Source: Isoetes taiwanensis (lineage: Eukaryota > Streptophyta > Lycopodiopsida > Isoetales > Isoetaceae). Taken from it: a stretch of 64,000 nucleotides of DNA. The notes under the pieces were generated by a model. That model had not been told where the DNA came from. It made no database searches and worked only from the letters and a program-made list of their open reading frames with translations. This document shows positions 22,600 through 35,452 of the stretch, one piece after another (within the stretch, counting starts at the first letter, position 1; each line of letters begins with the position of its first letter). The translations under genes and the position numbers were made by a program. The stretch spans positions 3,828,563 to 3,892,562 of the forward strand of contig JAJEKV010000020.1 of assembly GCA_021234155.1 (NCBI GenBank), in the 5' to 3' direction.

Positions 22600-23440
22600 A
22601 TCTGCTATCTGGGAACAACTGGCAGGGAGTACTCGCTACACATACCTATAGTCCCTCGGGATGATGTGGTGGTGCAGGTTTGGAAAGTTCATCCAGATGT
22701 TGTGTCTTCTTGTTTTGTGCGGTCTTGTTATCGGGTGCTGGCTATTCATGACACTCTGCCCCCTTCAGGCAAGTGGTCTCTGCAGCTCCCGGGTTCTCGA
22801 TGGCGCTCGGTTTGGACGTGGACATGGAGCTCACTTCCCCCACCGAAGGTTAGGGTGCTTTTGTGGCAGGTGGTGCACCGTTGTATCAGGGTGAATGCCC
22901 TTGTGAGTCAGTTTAGGCCGGGTGTGAGCCCTCTCTACCCTTGTTGTGGCCTTCATCGTGAGACTGTGGAGCATTGTCTGGTTTTATGCCCTCACTTGCA
23001 GGTTGCCTGGGATTGGGGCCAGGGCTCTGTTTCAGGTGAGATTGACTAGCCAGCAGTTGTTGCTTCGTGTGTATCCTGGTGCTTGGCCGCTCTTGTGGCA
23101 GCAAGCCTTGCATCTGTTTGGTTAGTGTGGCTGATTTGGAAGGGGTGGCGGTTGTGGATCTTTCAGGGGATTCAACAGCCTGCAGCCTCTCTGATTCCTC
23201 AACTCAGGTACACGCTATTTCAAAGCTTTCTGGTGTTCCCAGGATTAGTAGAGCGGAAGTTTGCCATTTGGCGGGACTTCTTGGGTGTTGTAGATGGTGA
23301 TGGTCGGTTTGTACAGCAGTAGAGTTGCAGTTTTTCTGTGAGTTTGTTGTGGGGTGTTGAGGTATCGCTGTCTCTTTGGGGCAGTTCTCCTCCTCACTTG
23401 CTTTATCACATTACCATTCTTTTAATATATTGATGACCCA
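22600..23440 (+). mobile_element. 3' part of an L1-type LINE (zf-RVT region)
   Basis: The 183-residue ORF contains 'PPKVRVLLWQVVHRCI..' followed by a C-X2-C/H-X4-C cluster ('PLYPCCGLHRETVEHCLVLC'), the zinc-binding tail found after reverse transcriptase in plant L1 elements. A frameshift then leads to 'VWLIWKGWRLWIFQGIQQP' and a C-terminal end near 23322. It differs in sequence from copies A and B. The RT core is absent, so this is a truncated, dead copy. Confidence 0.65.
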
Positions 23441-23609
23441 GTTCTTCAACAAAAAAGGCTTCATCAGGATCAACAAGTACATATCAGTACCAAGGGCAAT
23501 GAAAATCTAAGTACCGTGGCCAATAGTATAATTGCAACCAACCATTTGCAATCATTTGATTGCTCCTTCATTTTTGAATTGCAAGTCATTACTAACAGTT
23601 GCTAAAATC

Positions 23610-23858
23610 AGGTAAATCCCAAACATCTTTGCATCTTTCATTCTACTATTTTTCGAGTCCATAAATTTAACAAATAGTTGTTTCATGATCTAGGCATTTC
23701 AGGATTTAGCTCCATTTTTAGTATGAATCTTGGTGCTCATGCGAACGAGGCTTCATATCTTTCTTCTAATATCTAAAGTATCAAACTATGATTTACTTAA
23801 CAAAATACAGTGTATCTGAGCTTGCAAATAAATCAGGTAAATCCCAAACATCTTTCAC
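23610..23858. repeat. Left flank of a tandem repeat split by the LINE (partner 30346-30760)
   Basis: 'aaatcaggtaaatcccaaac' occurs at about 23608 and 23831, a 222 bp period. The unit body ('ccataaat', 'catgatct', 'ttcaggat', 'ggtgctcatg', 'aaaatacag') recurs twice on the other side of the LINE, at 30350-30430 and 30441-30760. Confidence 0.7.
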
Positions 23859-23889
23859 CGCCGCGAAAATGGCCCCGGTCGGATAACAA

Positions 23890-24600
23890 GGACAAGGGAG
23901 AAACCTCTTCCATGAGGAGGAGGCCCGGGCGAAGGCCCAATCTATGAGATTGACCCGGGAGACGGATGAAGGCTGCTCAAACCCGACACAGGCACAGACG
24001 AAGGCCATGAAACAAATGAAGGAACAGATCGAGAGCAACAGAACCCGGATTGCAGGACTGGCAGCAGAGATACAATCTTCAGCATCCCACGTGCTCAAAA
24101 GACAGTTGGCAGCAGAAAGGCAACGGATTGCAAAGATGGGGACACATGCAGCAGTTAGAAGACAGGCTTCACTTGGCACACTTTGAGAGGCAACAGGATA
24201 AGCAGGGCCTTGCTGACTTGCGAGCATAGAGACTATGGCACGGGACAAGCAGGGTGTTGAGCAGGATACAGTGAGCGACTATCTCCAGCCTCAAGTCAGA
24301 AGCTGAGGGGTATGTCACCATAATACGAAATGTCTGAGCCGCCTTCGAAGCTAGCCAGGCAGAGCTAAGAACCCTGCAGAGTAGGGCTGAGACATAAGAT
24401 CAGGAGATACAGGAGCTCCAAGCAACCATTACCCAGCAAGGCAGGGGCCTCCATGCCGAGGTCCATGAACAATTACGGCAGTGCACAAATGAGTTGGCCA
24501 AGCAGCAGAGATTTCAACACGAGCTAGGCTCTCGGCTCCAGGCAGCAGAGGCTTGCAACACGGGGCCAGACAAGCACACATGCCCCATGTGACGCTCCCT
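23890..24600 (+). pseudogene. Coiled-coil ORF remnant near the 5' end of the LINE
   Basis: 'TKAMKQMKEQIESNRTRIAG' and 'VLKRQLAAERQRIAKM' are followed, past stops, by 'LQATITQQGRGLHAEVHEQL' and 'ELAKQQRFQHELGSRLQAAE'. The Gln/Glu/Leu-rich heptad character suggests a coiled coil, as in LINE ORF1 proteins. No other domain is seen. Between 24600 and 26090 I find only GC-rich sequence without a recognisable product. Confidence 0.4.
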
Positions 24601-26092
24601 GAATATATACGACCCCTGGTCGTATACATACGGGGACTTTCCCCTCCCATGGCGACCATCTCGCCACGAGCAGGGCCCTCCATCTAACCCGGCCGTCTCG
24701 TAGAGAGACGCCGGGTGAAGGACACTGGAGGGTCATTCGCCCACGCCGATGGGGCCTCTACGTCGTGAAGCATGAATACAAGGGTTAGCACACCACATAG
24801 ATCATATACAAATAGCCACCCTGAAGGGTGGCGCATCCATCCAAATACTAGCAACAAAGAATATGCATCTAAACTAAGAAAACACCCAAAAACCCAGGTT
24901 CTACCCCGGCTCAGACTCTAGTGAGGGAGCGACTGACGGCTGGGTCTCAGGAGATCGGCAGACCGAATCTTAGCATGGCGTTGGCTGGCATAGAACATCG
25001 GCTAGGGTTGTCCACTCCATCCGCCCCTCCTGTGCACACTTTGCAGATGGGTCGATTCATGCTATGGCTTCGCTATAGCCTTCCGGAGACGCAGACTCTA
25101 GGTATCACCCTTTGAGCCTACTCCAGGTTCATGACACCTGGTCCGATGAGGCAGGTTGGGGAAGCGTCCCCTTCCAGGATCACAGTGGTTCCGTGGGTGA
25201 GCTAGAGAATATGTGCCGCATCGGCCCCCGCATCCGTGCAGGCTTACTCACCTAATTCTACTCAAAGTGCATGGTGCCCCATACAGGTCACACCACTACA
25301 CCCGAGGGTGTCGGGACCCATACCCGCCCTCCACGTGGCCGCTATCGGCCCTAGCCCACCAGGAGTCTCAGGGAGCCTTTTATGCTCGTGCAAGACCCCA
25401 CCCCCTACTTTACCACTGTGTCCCTTGTCTGGTGCTAAGCCAGACCATAGCGTCTATGACCCGGTGGGCTCTTGTGCACAGGCCGAACTACTAGGGTGTT
25501 AAAGGAAGTACTAGGAGCATTCTATACTTAAGCTCAGAGGCCTCTACCCCCTTTTTAATCCTCAAGCTTTGGAGCGACCAAAGCCCGACTCATAGAGACA
25601 TCGACCATCCCATAACAGAGCATCATTCATAATTGAAAAGTATTCCTAATTACCAAAGAAGGGTTAATCTCACCCAAAACCATCCAGAAAAGAATACTAG
25701 CGTATTATTCTACAATTTGCAAATCAACTACCACTAACCAGAGTTTCGGCTGGACCCGTTGTCAAGGGGTGCTTCCATGGGCACATCTTTGGGAATGACA
25801 CAACATGGAAGAAGGGTGTTTGGCGATCCGGGGACGAACATCAAAGCTTGTTTCTGGCCACCGCTGCTCACAGTGCTTTCTTTGGGTCGAAATTGGCCTG
25901 ATATGAGGATGGCGCTGCCCTTTGGTGGCCTAGTTTAGCAAGCCTCATGCTGGCCACCCGGGTGATGCCAAATGGCGCCTTCCCACTATGGATTGACTTA
26001 ATCACATGTCTTTAGATAATTATCCTTTATAATTTGGTTAACATAGCTAATTAAATCCATTGTGGCCAACCCCCTAGGTTATCATACCCCAG

Positions 26093-26640
26093 GTGGCGTA
26101 CTTTATACCGAGTGATGTGTTCAATATATTTATACATACACCGTATAAATACTTGGAACGTCACACCCCACAACCCATAAGTCACCAAACAGGCAGACAG
26201 ACACTACCTGCTCCATCTCGCACACCATATCGCCCTTGCTGTGAACAACCCACATACTCCAGACAACAGGCATCACCTGCTGGGACAGCTAATATTGCCC
26301 CGCGACTCAGTGAGCAGCAGGAGCAAGGCCACCAATGTCATAATGTGGTGATACGTGGACTCTCGGAGGAGGCAGGAGAGGATCTCACCAAGCGCATCCA
26401 GGATCAGATCCTATCTCGCATGGCATTTCAGACTACAATGCACATTGTTCGAGCAAGCCGCCTTAGGGCTCAAGCGCCGCGAATCGCCCGTAGCGTTGTC
26501 ACCTTCGATTGGTGCGGAACATGCTGCGCGTGAGGCAATTCTGCGTCAGAGTAGGCAATTGAAGGGGACTACTCTGTATGTCGACCATGATCTTACTCTG
26601 ATGCATTAGGAGTCCCGTCGGCAGCAGCTGGCTCAAGTAA
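26093..26640 (+). pseudogene. LINE ORF1-like segment
   Basis: 'NVVIRGLSEEAGEDLTKRI' is followed, after a frameshift, by 'REAILRQSRQLKGTTLYV', 'DHDLT' and 'ESRRQQLAQVR'. That pattern of an RRM-like start then 'ILR.SR.LKGT.+Y+..DLT....R..L' is typical of LINE ORF1 RNA-binding proteins. Two frame breaks are present. Confidence 0.6.
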
Positions 26641-26939
26641 GAGACGTCCGTCGTCGAGGGAGTGCTGCAAGCCTGGTCCGAGGCAAGCCATTATTTTAGG
26701 CGGCACCTCCATCGATGCAATGCATCAAAGGCATTGCCACTCCTGCTCGCCACGGTACCCCTATTGCACCTCCCCGCTCCCTTCTCCAAGCGCTCTCCGC
26801 AGAATGGCTTTGCTCAAAGCGCCACGCACTCCTCCCCCTGCAGCCGGAACAGATCATCGAGCGTCTACATCAAATGCCAATAAATAGGAACTGTGCCTCC
26901 GGATGGTATCTTGAAACTGTCAGGGCTTCCCTTGGCAGA

Positions 26940-29900
26940 AAGGGGAGAGTCTCAACTCTATTCCAGATATGGATCTCATTTTTCTCATGGAAACATGGGA
27001 ATATGCAGGGCACAGACTGCTGAACCTCCTAGGCTATCTGCATTTCTCGGTGTTCAATGAGTGCACAGTCAAGCGAGGGCGGGGTTGCCTGCTACTATCG
27101 TGCAACCTTGGGGCACTCAGTCTCGCTGCACAAAACAGACAGGTACAATCGCTACTTGTGGGTGCGCGTGCAGCATGACAGTGGCAACATTCTCTTCATA
27201 GCAGCATGCTACTTTCCACATGCCGAGAGCAACTTTTATAACACTCATTCGGATGTGGATAGATTGGAGCCTTATGTCGATCTATATGATGACATACATC
27301 AGCACAAACAGTTGGGCAAGGTTATGTTGCTTGGCGACTTTAATGCACGCACAGGAGCCGAGCAGGTCCCAAAATTTGAGTCCCTGATGCAGTTGAACCC
27401 CGCAGAGGTGGCTTGGTCAAGGATATCAGACGACAACCATATTTCGCGCTATGGCAGGCAGTTATTGTTGCTGGGTAGTATCTTTGACCTGGTTATTTGT
27501 AATGGGTCACAATGGCCATCTTCCAGCTGCTGCACTTGTAGACAGGAGAACCAAGGGGGCGGCTCCAGTGTGGTGGATTATCTGCTAGTTGAGGAACAGG
27601 ATCTGCACCTGGTTACCCATTTTTCCATTGGAACAGACACTCGGGACGAGGAAGTGGACTCGGACCACCAGCCCCTGTTCGTGCATCTCCATTGGCAAGC
27701 TCCCCGTACATGTACTGCCTCAGCCCCAGCTGCGCCTGGACTATGACCGTGCATGGACCTATGCCCAGCTGCTTGAGCATGACCTGACAGAACTGCTGCA
27801 ACTCCCCACACTTCAACAACAATCTGCTCAGCTGACTCACCTGCTTCTGACAGCTGCTGAGAGATTCTTTGGGAGAGGCTGCTCACGACGAACCTCGGGC
27901 GCCACCACCTTCCCCCGCAACAGATGGTTCGATGATGAGTGTCGGGAGCTCAAACGCACACTCTGACAAGTCACTGATCTCACCTCCCACCCACAGGCCA
28001 CCAGTCAATACCGCGCCTTTCTCAAGAACAAGAAAGTCAGATACCTCGCAGAGCATCAGCAACAGATGTTTGGTCTTCTGGATCGGCACCCCAAGACATT
28101 CTGGAGAAGGGTCTTGAGCAAGACTGCACAGCCCACAGCGAACATCACCTCGGAGCAATGGGCACAGTACTTGCAACAGCTTTACGACCCGCTCGGGGGC
28201 CGGACACCAGTCCCTCCACAGATAGGATGGCTCTGGTCATTACAGAGGGGGATGTCATCATGGGCCTACAATAGCTAATGGGAAGGGAGCTGATTTAGAT
28301 GGCATGCAGGCAGAACTTCTGAGGGCCTCCATTGGTGCGTGTCCTCACGGCATTATTCAATAAAGCATTGCAAGAAGGCTTCCCTCCGTAGTGGACCACT
28401 AGTAGAGTTGTGCCCATATACAAGGCAGGGGACCCTCAATGTCCGTCCAACTATCGTACTATTATGGTCAGCTCTCTTTTTATAAAACTGTTGGCTGGCA
28501 TCCTTGAGCAGTGGCTGAGAATATGGGCAGAGGAGGCAGATGTGCAAGCTCTCACACAGGTAGGTTTTTGGCCCATGCATTCTACCATTGATCATATTTT
28601 CACTCTGCCCTGCACATTGATTGAGGATAGCAGGAATCACCAACAAAACCTGTACTGTTGTTTCGTGGATTTCGCAAAAGCTTTTGACACAGTGCCCCGG
28701 GACAAGTTATGAGACAGACTGTGGCAGCGGGGAACCCCCCTTGACTTGCAGAATGCAGTATATAGGCTCTACGAGACATGCTCAGGCCGTATCACATCGT
28801 CAGGATAGCCAGTAATCAGTAGTATTGGAGTGCGTCAGGGTTCCCCCCTCTCCCCCACACTCTTTGGCCTATACATTGACCAGCTGGAAGATTGGCTCTC
28901 TGAGCATGGAGGTGCGGGCACCCATCTCATGCATCACACAATCCGGCAACTCATATATGCTGATGATGTCAACCTCCTGGCCTATACTCCAGAGGACATG
29001 CAACATCACCTGGATGCTCTTGACACTTTTTGCCGATTCACTGGCATGCGAGTTAACTTGGCCAAAACTAGGGTGCTGCTAGTTTCATCATCCTGTCAGC
29101 CAAGGCTTCCCTCATTTACTTACCAGGGACAAGATGTAGAGGTGGCTCCTACCTACAAGTACTTGGGGATCGAGTTCTCTACTACCACTCATTGGGATGT
29201 TGCCATCAGGTTGCGGGTCACGACGGGTTGGAAAGCACTATATGCCATATAGAACAACAGCCACAAGGCAGAGTTGTATGCCTGGGGCCACCAGTCACAC
29301 TTGTTTTGGGCCTTGGTCGAGCCAGTCCTTTTGTGTGGGGCAGAAGTGTGGGGTCCGGTGATATCCCTCAACACTTGGAATGACCTCGAGCAGGTGCAGA
29401 AAGCCTTCTTGGCACGAACCCTTGGGGTAAAGTCCACAGTTCCATACCAGATCCTACTCCAGGAGACAGGTTTTCTACCCCTTCAACGGGCTGCATTGGA
29501 ACGCCATATCATTTACTTCCAAAAGGTGGTCATTATGGGTGATACACGTTTGCCCAACCTTGCTTTGGCCATGGCGATGGGTCCCCAACGCCTGAAAGCC
29601 TGCTGGAAGGACAAGCAAGCTCAGTGGTTCTCACACTAGGGTGTACAGGCAAACAAATGCGTACATGTAAGGACAAAGAAAGACCACAAGGCACTTAAGC
29701 TGTACCTAGATGCTACTTTCCTTCGCAAGCTCTGGGATGCAGATGCTCTGACGCACATTAAGCTGATACACTATCAGCAGCAAGTCAATTCTAGGCTCAC
29801 GAGAGGCCCACACCAGTACTTGTACACCCAGTTGCCCATGAAGAAGCGCAGACTTATAGCTTCCATTCGCACGGGTGCACATCGCTTCCGCATTGAGACA

Positions 29901-30150
29901 GGACGTTGGGCTCGGGAAGCACGAGAGCAAAGGCTTTGCCAGTGTTGCCACCAGGGCGCCATTGAGGATGAATGTCATGCCCTCCAGATCTGCCCAGCGT
30001 TTGCCCATATCCGAGAGCGGTATGTTCGATTACTAGTGCCTGGTCAACCATTGCATGAGTTATTGAATATGGCGTCAGTGGGTCTGTTGGGGTCATACCT
30101 CCAAGAGGTTATGGATGCACGGACTCAGTTGTGTCTCCGGGACGGTATTG
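26940..30150 (+). pseudogene. LINE ORF2: AP endonuclease, reverse transcriptase, Cys-His tail
   Basis: The endonuclease shows 'LLGDFNART' (27330-27356), 'SSVVDYLLV' and 'SDHQPLFVHLHW' (near 27660), the conserved DFN and SDH catalytic segments. The RT shows 'IYKAGDPQCPSNYRTI' (28413), motif A 'FVDFAKAFDTVPRDKL' (about 28664-28711), motif B 'GVRQGSPLSPTLFGLYID' (about 28828) and motif C 'IYADDVNLLA' (28954). A C-terminal cluster 'CQCCHQGAIEDECHALQIC' (29938-29995) would bind zinc. Stops at 28712, 28809 and 29252 and frame changes near 27060, 27745 and 29640 kill it. The protein would nick the target and copy element RNA. Confidence 0.85.
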
Positions 30151-31105
30151 AACTGTCCTATACAATTGTACAGCGTGCCAACATACTTATTACTGCTAAG
30201 GTTTTTCCCTCAAAAACCCTTCGGGGCGGGGGTTTTTTAATCCTGTCAGTAATACGCTTGCTGCTCTCTTTTTGTTTGGGTCCCATAGGCCAATCGGTCT
30301 CCGTGGATGCTAAAAAATCTATTCTATTCTATTCTATTCTATTCTATCTTTCACTCTATTATTTTTTGAGTCTATAAATCTTAACAAGTGTTCCATGATC
30401 TGGGTATTTCAGGATCTACCTCCATTCTTAATATCTTTCTATGTTTCACTCTATTATTTTTAAATCCATAAATCTTAACACATAAGTGTTCCATGATCTG
30501 GGTATTTTAAGATATACCTATATTCTTAATATGACAGACTTCAAACAGCTAAATGAAGCCAACCTATTTTTGCTTTGGAGCAATATAGATGCAGTTAAGA
30601 ATACAAACAATAAATTGCATGCCACTCTTTCTATACAGAGCACATGCAACTTGGTGCTCATGTCAACAAAGCTGCATCTGTTTTTTCTAATGTATAAAGT
30701 ATAAAACTAGGATCTACTTAAGAAAATACAATGTATATTACCTTGCAAATAGTTATTTGCACTATCCTACCAGAATTAACAATGTGGCTTTGACAAACAA
30801 CTTTTGTGTCTCACGTGTTTATGCAGCCTCATTAAATCCAATATACCATTCGATGTTGCTTAGAAATCCACTTACTAATATAAATGAAAAGTGTGTAGGC
30901 ATTTATCTCCTTCCCTAAATAAAAAAAAGCCACACCTGCAACACAACCTCCATTCCTAAAGAACTGGGCACTGTAAAGATGTTTTGATTCACACACTGCC
31001 TAACCAGCACAAAGCTATACAGAACTCCTTGACGTCAGCTAATCAAAAGCCCATGGAATTTTTCAAAGCAATTCTATTCCCAGACGTAGCTTACATATCT
31101 CACAC

Positions 31106-31150
31106 TTCCAAATTGCAACTACGCTCGGCAACGCTGGGCACTATAACTAG
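31106..31150 (+). mobile_element. Helitron 3' terminus-like motif
   Basis: 'ggcaacgctgggcac' followed by 'tataactag|t' resembles the 3' end of the Helitron at 47814-47843, which reads (on its own strand) hairpin with the CAGCAACGCTGGGCAT core, five bases, then CTAG|T. The stem here is imperfect. No matching 5' TC end was found upstream, so this may be a truncated or older copy. Confidence 0.4.
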
Positions 31151-31164
31151 TTATAATCAGCTAC

Positions 31165-31255
31165 ATAATCTGTACGGAATAAATATAAATGTTGTACAAA
31201 ATATATGTGAATGTTGTACGAAATATGTACGGAAATTAAAAGAAAAACAAAGATG
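31165..31255 (+). mobile_element. 3' end of a retroposon, inverted copy of 21889-21990
   Basis: It shares 'ataaatataaatgttgtac' and 'gtgaatgttgtacgaaat' with the reverse complement of 21920-21990, and ends in an A-rich stretch. It is short and non-coding. Confidence 0.45.
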
Positions 31256-31259
31256 GCCT

Positions 31260-32267
31260 AGGGATGTGCATGAGGGGGAAAAGGGGGGGATTGTAGTTTG
31301 TTGTTGACATTGCAAATAATCTGCCCTTTAGGTATTTCATTTTGCAAGCACTAAGCAACCTATCTTTTAGCACTTCATTCTAAGTACATATGAGAAGGAA
31401 TTTATTTGCTAGCATAATTACACTGTACATTTAGGGACCCTTGATTTTTCTTGTACATCAAGGATAGTATATGGGGAATCGTTCATGCATTGATTGGATA
31501 CCGAATTGTGTCTGCCTTCTCTTGTCTTCCTTTAATTCCATGATTTGACATCTAAGAGGCCTTTTGTATACCCCCCAAGCCAGGGTTAAAAAAAGTGGGG
31601 GTTTGCTCGAGGATTTTCAGTTGAACTTCAAAATCTCTAGTTGAGGTTTTTGCATGCCATCACACACTAATATACATTGACAAATTTGTATATCAACAAG
31701 AAAATTTGAAGCATGCTCAAGCATGCCATAAAGCTATAAAGTAAGTCCGTACTAGTATTTACTTTCTTGCCTTTTGCAAACAAATGAATATAGCTTCATC
31801 TGGACTGTTGGTGAAGGGCCTATGCCATGTTATATTCCTTCTCAAAGAACCACAACTATTGGACAAAAATCAAGATGAGGTCAAACCCCATTTTCCACTT
31901 CATACTATGATTATGAGACCAGTCATAAAGTCAAGATATCTCTAAGTTAATACAAGTAAAATTTTACTAATGTCATTACAAATCAAGAAATATAGTTGAT
32001 AATGCAATTCACATAAGGGTTTGTGTGCATGACTGCTCTGCATGGCAGTGTAAAACTGACTGCTTTGTCAGAACTGTTGTGTACATCAGTCCCGTTGTTC
32101 AAGAGCCCATATCTGCACCATCAAAATAATAGCAACAAACTGGCACCAAGTGCGACAATCTTATAAATCTCTCACAAGAAGCAGCCTGTAATAGCAACAA
32201 ATTGATATCAATTGCTACAAACTAACGTATAAGTATCTCACAATAAGCAGCCTGTGATACCAAATGC
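31260..32267. other. No gene; short tandem duplication at its right end
   Basis: AT-rich. The words 'tctcacaa(g/t)aagcagcctgt' at about 32171 and 32234 define a ~63 bp tandem duplication next to the truncated L1 end. Nothing else is recognisable. Confidence 0.5.
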
Positions 32268-35200
32268 ACACATTGTATGTCTCCTTACCTGCACATAACC
32301 ACTTTTCCTCAGGACCAGTAGACCCTGAGAGAAGCTTAACATTACCTAGAATCTTTCGTAGTATTTTTCTATCACCCTCCCCTGCTCTTTGCACTTTGAG
32401 TCTAAATTCCATCCAAGAGATCCATCTATCGTTTTCCCAAAGATGCTGCAATTTTAAGATCCCATGGTCTCGCCATTTCTTAAAGATGCGAGGATGGACT
32501 AATGCCAGTGGACGTCCATTCTCTTCCCATACACGAGTGTTCCAGAATATACTGACTTTTCCAGCCTCTCGAGGTATAGTCATGGGGGAGCATACTGTTT
32601 GCACCTCCCTCCAAGCATGAAGAAGGCACCTCATGACTGGGGAGGTGCCAGGGGCCACCTTAAAATTACAAAAAAAGGCTCCTAGTTCATCCCTAGGAAG
32701 AGATGGTTTACCATGAATCTTGCACAGATTAAGCCAGTGCTTAGCAAATGACAGAGCAAGAGATGTATCCCCTTGTAAAACTCGCCAGACAAATCTAGCC
32801 GCCAGAGCTTGAGCCTGCGTGAAAGGGTCCTTACATCCAATCCCTCCATCCCTCTTATCCCTACATAGCTCGGACCAAGCAACATTAGCCATACCCCCCC
32901 AAATGAACTTTCTAATGATGACCTGTATTTGATTATATATTCCTTTCTGGGCTACCAGCACTGACGAGGCATATATGTGAGAGCTGGCGAAATGAAAGAT
33001 TAGCAACTGTTACTCTTCCTGCTACAGATAATCCTTTAGATGACCATAACCCAACCTTTTTCCTGAGTTTGTCTAACATAGGAGCCCAGAGACCCTTCAT
33101 ATTATCTGAGACAGAAAGGGGCAAACCCAATAGCTTAATTGTTTCCCTTGCATTAATGACCGGAAGCCCAATCCATTAGCACGAGGGTCAATATCTCCCC
33201 TCTAAAGCCCATAAAACGGTACATTTGGTGGCATTTAGCCCTATGCCCGATATAACCTCAAAAGCAATCAATATCTCACGAAATGAATGAAAAGCTGCCA
33301 TCGTCATACCTGAGGAACATAAAGGTGTCATCCGCATATTGCATGATTGTGAGTTTTTCGGCTTGATTCGGTAAAACCAGACCGTTGATGCCCCCTTCCA
33401 TCACTTTGAGATTAACCATCCTTGTGAGAAGGTTGGCCATAATTAGAAAAAAAGGTATGGGGCAAGCGGGCAGCCCTAATACCCTTCCTTCCCGAGGTCA
33501 AAAGACCGGAAGGTTCACCATTAACCAAAACAGATCTGGGAGGCAAATTTGTTCATTCCCATTGAGATGTCGATGAACCGCTTATTGAAACCCATGTGGC
33601 TCATCACTTCTCGCGAGGCCATCCCACCTAAAGGGAATCATAGGCCTTTCTGAAAGCCATCTTAACAAGTACACAATTTTCCCGTGTAGATCTCAAGCCC
33701 GGTGCATACCTTCTCTAGCCGCTAGGTAATTGTCCAAAATATATCACTTTTGGCGTAAAAGGCGATTGCTCCCTTAGATAACCCCGTTCAAGATAGGCTT
33801 AAGGCGGTTGGCGATGCCTTTCATGATTACCTTATATAAGACATTTGTTAATGCAATGGGGCGCCCTCCCCCAAGTGATTGAGGTCTAGAGAGACTTTTG
33901 GGACCAAGGTGATGAATCCTGCCGCTAGAGTAGGATGTAAGGAGCAAGAGGACCAAGCCCCCAAACGACCTCATAAAAGTCTGGTCCAAGAGCATCCCAA
34001 AACTCCACAAAAGAATTCGGGGAGGGAAGCCATCGGGCACAGGGACTTACGAAGCCGAGAGAGCATAGTACTTTAAATATCTCCTCTTAAGCATTTGGCG
34101 CAATAGAGTGTGGTTGTCATCTGCGGTGATCTTATGTGCCCAATCAATGCTGGCCAACCAAAGAGAGATTTGGGATTGATAAGAAGATGGGAGATTGTCG
34201 ACTTTGAATTGAGCACGAAAAGCTGTCCCGAATAAATGCCTTGATAGCCCCTGATCGAGAAAATATATTTTGACGGTTATCTTTAATTGAAGTATCTTGT
34301 TCTCTGCTAATCCCCCCCCCGCCATTCTAAAAAGCACTTAGAGTTTTCATGATCGACTCTGCGTACCACTTTGTTTTTAGAACGAACCCGCCCCCTAGCT
34401 TCCTCCTCCTCAATAGCTTTGGCTTTTGTTTCCAGTTCCTCCTCTAAGGATTGTTTGTCTCTGTTATGGGGATCAAATGCCAGATCTGCTTGGCCGCCCT
34501 TAGAAGGTTGTACCGCGACATTTTTTTCTTTCTTGAATTTCAAGCATTCCTCCTTGCCCCATTTCTTGATCCACATCTTCATAAGGCTGATCTTTTTAAC
34601 CCAAGCCTTCATGGAAGGTAGGCATTAAATTATTAGTTAGAGAAGCCGGGGAAAGTCCTAAAGGGTCTACGAATGCCTCCTTCCCTAATAGGAAGGTATT
34701 GAACTTAAAAAGGCACATTCCCGCCTCTTCTTTTTTAGTAGGGATGCTCTCCAAACTAACTTTTGTGGCACATGGTGCGAATGAGAGAACATAAGCTCTC
34801 CTTCAACATAACATCTGTCCATGAAGGAGGCCGTCTTATTAGCCATGTAGAACTTTGTCTAGTAAGCGATGACTCTGTCATGCCCCTTCGTTTATTAGAC
34901 CGGGAAAATCACGGCGTTAGATGGAGGAATTAGGGAGAAGCCAACGCCAAGTTAGAAGTGAGTTCCATGTAACTTCCTCCTCTTGTAGCAAATTCCTATG
35001 CAGCCCAATTTTTGATCCCATACATGTCATATTCAGATCCCTCCAAGGATCAATTTTCAACTCCGAAACCGATGAGTTATCCGAGCTCAATCTCTCTCCA
35101 CATTGCTTTGCCCTTTGCGGGTATATTAGAGGCATAAATGTTGATGAGCCCCCACATATAATTATTTGTTTCAAAAATTACAACCCGCCATCTACCACTT

Positions 35201-35452
35201 CCCCATATATTGATACTTTTGGGCTTGTCCCTTCCACAAGATACAGGTACCTCCTCTAGTACCTTCAGCCGCACAACTAAAGGAGGAGTAATTACCTCCA
35301 ACCCAACTGCCAATGGACCTGGCCTCAAAGTCTGGAAGTCTATGCTCCTGAAGAAGGATGACATCCGCCTTCATAGACCTAATAGCTGCTAACACTCGAC
35401 CACGCTTAAGAACACCCTTGATGCCACGCAAATTCCATGAGACAATAATCAT
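32268..35452 (-). pseudogene. ORF2 of L1 copy A: endonuclease and reverse transcriptase
   Basis: It starts 'MIIVSWNLRGIKGVLKRGRV', with 'VILLQEHRLPD' and 'GGTCILWKG', the N-terminal part of an APE-type endonuclease (N and E residues of 'WN' and 'QEH'). Farther down, 'PRSLGGGRPIALTNVLYKVI' and 'MKGIANRLKPIL' are RT domain text near 33780-33860. 'GGMANVAWSELCRDKRDGG' at about 32880 is the post-RT region. At least eight frame breaks separate the pieces. Confidence 0.75.

Larger units (their letters stand above)
23859..30345 (+). mobile_element. 6.5 kb APE-type non-LTR retrotransposon with (ATTCT)n tail
   Basis: The element is flanked by ATCTTTCAC at 23850-23858 and 30346-30354. It ends in about five ATTCT units at 30320-30345. 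Coding order on the plus strand is a coiled-coil segment, an ORF1-like segment, AP-endonuclease, reverse transcriptase and a Cys-His tail. It is damaged by stops and frameshifts. It does not look like the DUF4283-bearing plant L1 copies elsewhere in the window, and the clade (RTE-, L2- or I-like) cannot be settled by eye. A second 3' end of the same family is at 1-868, with a different microsatellite tail. Confidence 0.8.

Noticed and set aside
30195-30245. Rho-independent terminator-like hairpin followed by T run
   Set aside because: It lies in the 3' UTR of a eukaryotic LINE and is shared with the copy at 1-868. A bacterial terminator makes no sense here.
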